DNA of 64,000 nucleotides from JAJAZB01 sp964244295 (GTDB lineage Bacteria; Bacteroidota; Bacteroidia; Cytophagales; Spirosomataceae). Below the pieces are notes generated by a model that saw only the letters and a program-made list of their open reading frames with translations, made no database searches and had not been told where the DNA came from. The DNA is taken from positions 62,001 through 126,000 of the forward strand of contig CAXTIG010000011.1 in NCBI GenBank assembly GCA_964244295.1. The letters are read 5' to 3'. Below, in pieces: positions 60,447-64,000 of this stretch (the stretch's first letter is position 1; every line of letters begins with the position of its first letter). A program made the translations under genes and the position numbers.

Positions 60447-61934
60447 CTACTTTTTCAACCCCGTCAAATCAGAATCAACCCGGATTACTCCCCCACCTTC
60501 TTCTATTTTCGCCGAAAAATTCTGACCGGTTTCGAGGCTACCCACCGTTTTTACCACCACTTCTTTGCCCTTGCTCCGGTTTCGGATTAAGGTGTATTCA
60601 CCCGATGAATTAAATTGACAATTCGTAAAACTGACGTGGGTTTTGGGGTACACGCTGTAATCGGCGGCGTGTTGAAAATCAATCCAGTTGTTTTGCAAAA
60701 CCGAGTTGCGCACGGTGATAACATTGCAGGGCGTTGAAATCGAAATCAACGCTTTTTTATTGTCGCTCAGCATCGTGATGTTTTCGAAAGACAGCGGCCC
60801 CTGAACCGGTATTTGTGCCCCCGGGTAATACGAATGCGACCATTTGTTGCTGTAACTCATCAGTTGAAACGGCACGCGAATGCTTTGCAAAAAAATATCC
60901 CGGAACACCACGTTTTTCACGACAGCGGTGTGAATCGTATCTTGTTGAAACATCAACCAATTGATGCTGTCCACCACGGCCATCCCTTTTTCGAAGGTGG
61001 GGCGGGTGAGGGATTTGTAAACCCGGTTGTCGAGGTTAGCCACGACCCGGTAAATCCGGCCGTTCGACACCACCGCATCGCCGTGTTTTACTTCGATGCC
61101 CGGCTTCCAATCGACCCAGGCCGAGGCGACGATTTTGGAAAAAGCCCCTTCCAGGTAATCGTCGGGGATGTCGGAGCAGTTTTCGATGACGCCGTCTTCG
61201 AGGTTCCCGAATTCCGGGTTGGCGCTTACCCAGTCGCCCGGCACCAGGGCGATGGCGTCGTCGCCGGTCTGGAAAACGCCGTTGCTGATTTTAAATCGCT
61301 TCCCCGGCCCCAGGTGAATCCCGTCTTTTTTGCCCCGGATGATGACGTCGTTTATCAACAAATCTTCGAAGGTGCAGATGTGCAACGCAAATTGCCCGTT
61401 GACCAAACCGGAGCACCGGAACCGTTCAATCTTCAGGTCTTTCACGTAAAAAAAAGCGACGTGCCCGCGCAACCCGTAAATCGTGCTCATCGGCAAATCG
61501 ACCCCATTCACCCGAACATCGAGGCCGGTAATCGTGATGTTGTGGTTGTACGTCCGCGTCAGCGCCCCCTTGTTTAAAAATACGTGCGTGAAGCGACCCG
61601 CTTCGCCCGATTTTTCCACGACGACTCCATTCCCAAAAACCAGCGAGGTGTTGTCGCCCAGGTACACCGTGGCCGCTAGTTTGTACGTGCCGGGTTTGCT
61701 AATCGTAATCGTGCCGCCTTTATCGACGGCGGCTTGCAAGGCTCTGGCATTGTTCACTCCCGGTTCGGTGGGTAAAAAACCAAAATCGGCGGCATCGGTG
61801 AAGCCGCTTCGGTGTTCCGATTTTTGAACGGTGTTCCGTATTGGTTTTGCAAACAAAATGTTCGTCAGCAGCAACAGACCGGTAGGGATGAAAAGGAAAA
61901 TTGATTTTTTCACCGGGTAAATTTTAAGGTTCAT
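60447..61934 (-). CDS. Exported GH28/pectate-lyase-like beta-helix protein
   Basis: The 495-residue protein has an N-terminal signal (FLFIPTGLLLLTNILFAK), the pectate-lyase superfamily opening ADFGFLPTEPGVNNARALQA, and beta-helix coils with KDGIHLGPGKRFKISNGVFQ and TGDDAIAL, the position of catalytic Asp residues in GH28-like folds. Without the rest of the GH28 signature the activity cannot be fixed. Its start overlaps the upstream gene's stop as ATGA (4 bp). Confidence 0.85.
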   Translation of the reverse strand: MNLKIYPVKKSIFLFIPTGLLLLTNILFAKPIRNTVQKSEHRSGFTDAADFGFLPTEPGVNNARALQAAVDKGGTITISKPGTYKLAATVYLGDNTSLVFGNGVVVEKSGEAGRFTHVFLNKGALTRTYNHNITITGLDVRVNGVDLPMSTIYGLRGHVAFFYVKDLKIERFRCSGLVNGQFALHICTFEDLLINDVIIRGKKDGIHLGPGKRFKISNGVFQTGDDAIALVPGDWVSANPEFGNLEDGVIENCSDIPDDYLEGAFSKIVASAWVDWKPGIEVKHGDAVVSNGRIYRVVANLDNRVYKSLTRPTFEKGMAVVDSINWLMFQQDTIHTAVVKNVVFRDIFLQSIRVPFQLMSYSNKWSHSYYPGAQIPVQGPLSFENITMLSDNKKALISISTPCNVITVRNSVLQNNWIDFQHAADYSVYPKTHVSFTNCQFNSSGEYTLIRNRSKGKEVVVKTVGSLETGQNFSAKIEEGGGVIRVDSDLTGLKK

Positions 61935-63391
61935 GGCTGGGGTACGTAGGTCGCATTTTCTACCTTCAAACTACCCGCCCGAACTGGCAGGTCGGCTTCG
62001 GTTTTTACCGGTTTGCCGTTGAGCACGACGTTATCGAAGGTCACGTCATGGGTGGTATTTTTGATGAGCGAAGGAACCGCCTCGCCCGTCATCGTGATGT
62101 CTTTCAAGACCAGGTTCCGAAACTCCGATTCGGGGTTCTGCAACCCGAAGAGTGCCGCCGGTTCTTCAAACCGAATGCCCTCAAACCGGTAGTTGCTGTG
62201 TCGGGCCTGGCCTTTGCTGTTGGGGCTGACCATGCAGAATAGCGACCAGGGGGCGTACCATTCGCTCTTGCTGATGTGAATCACGTCGGTGTTTTTCATC
62301 GAAATGTTGCGGGTCGTGAGCGCCTGTCCGTTGAACCCGATGCGGAAAACGTTCGCCAGCGTCGTCCACAACACGCAGTTTTCGATGTGAATGTCGCTGA
62401 CTTCCCCCGTCGAATTTTTGGCGGTGGCCCACATATCCTGGCTGCTGTTGGGGGTGAAAAAGGCGAAGCAGTCGTCCATCGAACGGATGAAACTGTTGGT
62501 GACTTTGGCCCGCCCACCGCCGTACCAGTCGATGCCGTCGCCGTTGATGTTCTGGGGGTTGAGGGCCAGGATTTTAATGTTGTCGAACACGGCGTCGAAG
62601 GTCGTGTGGGTTTGCAGCGACCAGGTGCGGCTGCGGCCCACGAAGGTCACGCCCCGCACGGTGAGGCCGCGCACGTTGCGGGTGGTGAGCGGGTGCCAGT
62701 ATTTCTGACTTTTCCAGCCGTCGTCGTGGGTTTCCGACTGCGGGCCGTAGTACAGCACCGTGCCCCGGCCCAGGATGCTCACGTTTTGCGCGTCGAAGGC
62801 GTTGACGCTCCCGAACAGCACCGCGCCGGCGTCGAGGTACAGCGTTTGCCCGCTTTTCAGGTCCACGTGCCGGTTGTGAATGCCCGCTTTCAGGTGAATC
62901 ACGTTCGGGCCGCTGAGCTTGGGCGCGGTGGCGTCCGGGCGGTTGGCGAAGAGGAACAGCGCGTCGTCTTTGAAATGGCCCGTCCCGGCCCGCTCGATGG
63001 AGTATTGGCCCGCTTCGGTCAGCGTGAAATCCACCGCGTCGCCGTTCAGCTTGGGCTGAACGTGTCTAGAGAGTGGTCGGACGAATACTTCGCCTCGCCA
63101 GTAGCCCCGTTCATCGACCCGAATGGCTTCTTTGTTCGAGGTCTGGCCTGAATACGAGCCGGATTTGAAATTGGATTTGACGGTGACGGTGGCATTGCCC
63201 GTGAAATCGAAACTGGCGAAATAGACGTTCAGCCCGGCGTGAAAAACCGGTACGGCCTGTCCGTTGACGGTCACCTGGTAGTAATCGGAGGCGAATTCTT
63301 CGGGCACCGGGTGGGGCTTGACGGGTTGGGCGAAGCCAACCAGGCTACCGGCAAGTAGCGTGAGCAGAGAAACGAGAAGGTGTTTTTTCAT
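61931..63391 (-). CDS. Exported GH28/GH49-like beta-helix protein
   Basis: The 486-residue protein has a signal peptide (LAGSLVGFAQ), an N-terminal beta-sandwich (about 25-120) and a beta-helix. NPQNINGDGIDWYGGG and FIRSMDDCFAFF carry the Asp residues expected in GH28/GH49-like polysaccharide hydrolases, although the GHG and RIK motifs of true polygalacturonases are missing. It probably cleaves a backbone linkage of a plant- or algal-type polymer or of an uncommon glycan. It lies 12 bp after the SUMF1-like gene and is translationally coupled to the next beta-helix gene. Confidence 0.85.
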   Translation of the reverse strand: MKKHLLVSLLTLLAGSLVGFAQPVKPHPVPEEFASDYYQVTVNGQAVPVFHAGLNVYFASFDFTGNATVTVKSNFKSGSYSGQTSNKEAIRVDERGYWRGEVFVRPLSRHVQPKLNGDAVDFTLTEAGQYSIERAGTGHFKDDALFLFANRPDATAPKLSGPNVIHLKAGIHNRHVDLKSGQTLYLDAGAVLFGSVNAFDAQNVSILGRGTVLYYGPQSETHDDGWKSQKYWHPLTTRNVRGLTVRGVTFVGRSRTWSLQTHTTFDAVFDNIKILALNPQNINGDGIDWYGGGRAKVTNSFIRSMDDCFAFFTPNSSQDMWATAKNSTGEVSDIHIENCVLWTTLANVFRIGFNGQALTTRNISMKNTDVIHISKSEWYAPWSLFCMVSPNSKGQARHSNYRFEGIRFEEPAALFGLQNPESEFRNLVLKDITMTGEAVPSLIKNTTHDVTFDNVVLNGKPVKTEADLPVRAGSLKVENATYVPQP

Positions 63392-63403
63392 AAAAATCAG
63401 GAA

Positions 63404-64000
63404 TTATAAATCCACCACGCACCGGAACCCCACCGTCGCGCAGCGGTCCAGCCCCGGCCAGGTCAGCAGGTATTTTGCCCCGAAACCGGTATCCTGCGCC
63501 CCCCCGTCGGCGTACCACTCGGAGGCGCGGTTGACGTACCAACCGCCCCCGCGCAGGATACAGAAGTCGTTGTAACCGTCACTGCGCTCGCTTTCGGTCC
63601 ATTGCCAGACATTGCCGCTGAGGTCGTACAACCCCGATTTAGTCCGGCCTTTTGGAAAGCGGGTAACGGCGGTCGTACCGCCCCACTGTCCGGTGTTGAC
63701 TGCCGTCGAATCGAAGGCATTCCCCCAGGGATACCGGGTGGCTTCGACCCCGTTCTGGGCCGCCCATTGCCACTCGGATTCGGTGGGCAAGCGCTTCCCG
63801 ACCCATTTCGCGTAAGCGCGGGCGTCGTCGAGCGACACCCACACCACGGGGTGGGCCTCCTGCCGGGCGGGCGGGGCGTGGTTGGTCCAGTGTTTCAGAA
63901 AGTTTTCCGGGTGCGGGGGCTGGTAGCGGCTGGCCTTCAGGAATTGGGCAAACTGGGCGTTGGTCACCAGCGTTTGGTCCATTGCGTAGGGGCTTAATTT
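63404..64000 (-). CDS. SUMF1/FGE-fold protein, partial at window edge, catalytic cysteines not seen
   Basis: The reading frame is open through the right edge, so the 5' end is outside; the visible 198 codons are the C-terminal part. The fold is that of formylglycine-generating enzyme/SUMF1: MDQTLVTNAQFAQFLKAS, KRLPTESEWQWAA, SGLYDLSGNVWQWT, ILRGGGWYVN and TVGFRCVVDL. The two catalytic Cys that true FGE enzymes carry in the SxxLCxxxYC-type segment after RGGSW are absent here (RGGGWYVNRASEW). So it probably does not activate sulfatases and may be a structural or other-function member. It is the most upstream visible gene of this operon. Confidence 0.85.
   Translation of the reverse strand, partial: KLSPYAMDQTLVTNAQFAQFLKASRYQPPHPENFLKHWTNHAPPARQEAHPVVWVSLDDARAYAKWVGKRLPTESEWQWAAQNGVEATRYPWGNAFDSTAVNTGQWGGTTAVTRFPKGRTKSGLYDLSGNVWQWTESERSDGYNDFCILRGGGWYVNRASEWYADGGAQDTGFGAKYLLTWPGLDRCATVGFRCVVDL

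Noticed and set aside
63404..64000. Sulfatase-activating enzyme
   Set aside because: The SUMF1 fold is clear but the FGE catalytic cysteines are missing.
1..64000. tRNA or rRNA genes, CRISPR arrays, phage genes
   Set aside because: No cloverleaf, rRNA-like sequence, regularly spaced repeat array or phage structural gene was seen by eye.

Overview
The window looks like a GC-rich chromosome segment from a member of the Bacteroidota, most likely order Cytophagales (Spirosoma/Larkinella-like). The evidence is tandem SusC/SusD pairs with an ECF sigma factor and FecR, a type IX secretion C-terminal domain, two-component sensors of the Reg_prop/Y_Y_Y type, many lipoprotein signals, and occasional TAnnTTTG promoter boxes. 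This placement is inference from gene content. I see no rRNA, tRNA, CRISPR array or phage. Most genes lie on the minus strand.

Positions 1-6.2 kb hold a partial lipoprotein, a LytTR regulator with its beta-propeller sensor kinase, and two tandem copies of a small-protein/nucleotidyltransferase module that looks like toxin-antitoxin. Positions 6.2-11 kb hold an acyl-CoA dehydrogenase, the UDP-glucose to UDP-xylose pair (UDP-glucose dehydrogenase and UDP-glucuronate decarboxylase), and a Uma2-family protein followed by a duplicated 3' tail of the decarboxylase. Positions 11.1-13 kb are a small mobile and decaying zone: an IS200-like transposase between hairpins, an AT-richer orphan exported protein between 17-bp direct repeats, and the ruined 3' end of a TonB-dependent receptor. 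Positions 13-24.6 kb hold a DUF4397 lipoprotein, a large TonB receptor, SelD, an alpha/beta hydrolase, a type IX-secreted beta-helix/Ig protein and a WxcM-like cupin.

Positions 24.6-37.4 kb form one polysaccharide-utilization-like locus read right to left: ECF sigma, FecR, SusC with an STN domain, SusD, a second shorter SusC, a second SusD and a DUF1735/PKD lipoprotein. No glycosidase lies inside it. Positions 37.8-45.6 kb hold a sugar-porter permease, a phytanoyl-CoA dioxygenase-like protein, a GH36-like alpha-galactosidase divergent from an AraC regulator, an SDR with a Crp/Fnr-like regulator, and a duplicated AraC tail. This block is bracketed by two inverted copies of a ~105-110 bp palindromic element.

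Positions 45.8-64 kb are a long run of minus-strand carbohydrate genes. Two GH38-like paralogues bracket a SIS sugar isomerase, an EamA transporter and a ROK kinase. Upstream lie a carbohydrate-binding module protein, an SGNH hydrolase, four exported beta-helix or GH28-like proteins, an exported TIM-barrel epimerase-like protein, a Tat-exported phosphotriesterase-like hydrolase and a partial SUMF1-like protein. The likely theme is envelope breakdown of plant- or algal-type polysaccharides, with released sugars imported and phosphorylated; the substrate cannot be read from sequence.

The most interesting unexplained structures are: the tandem nucleotidyltransferase modules sharing a 98-bp block with one mismatch; two places where a gene's 3' tail is repeated on the far side of unrelated cargo; three long-arm hairpins beginning near TGTCAtcCTGAG; and the inverted palindromic elements around the alpha-galactosidase region.
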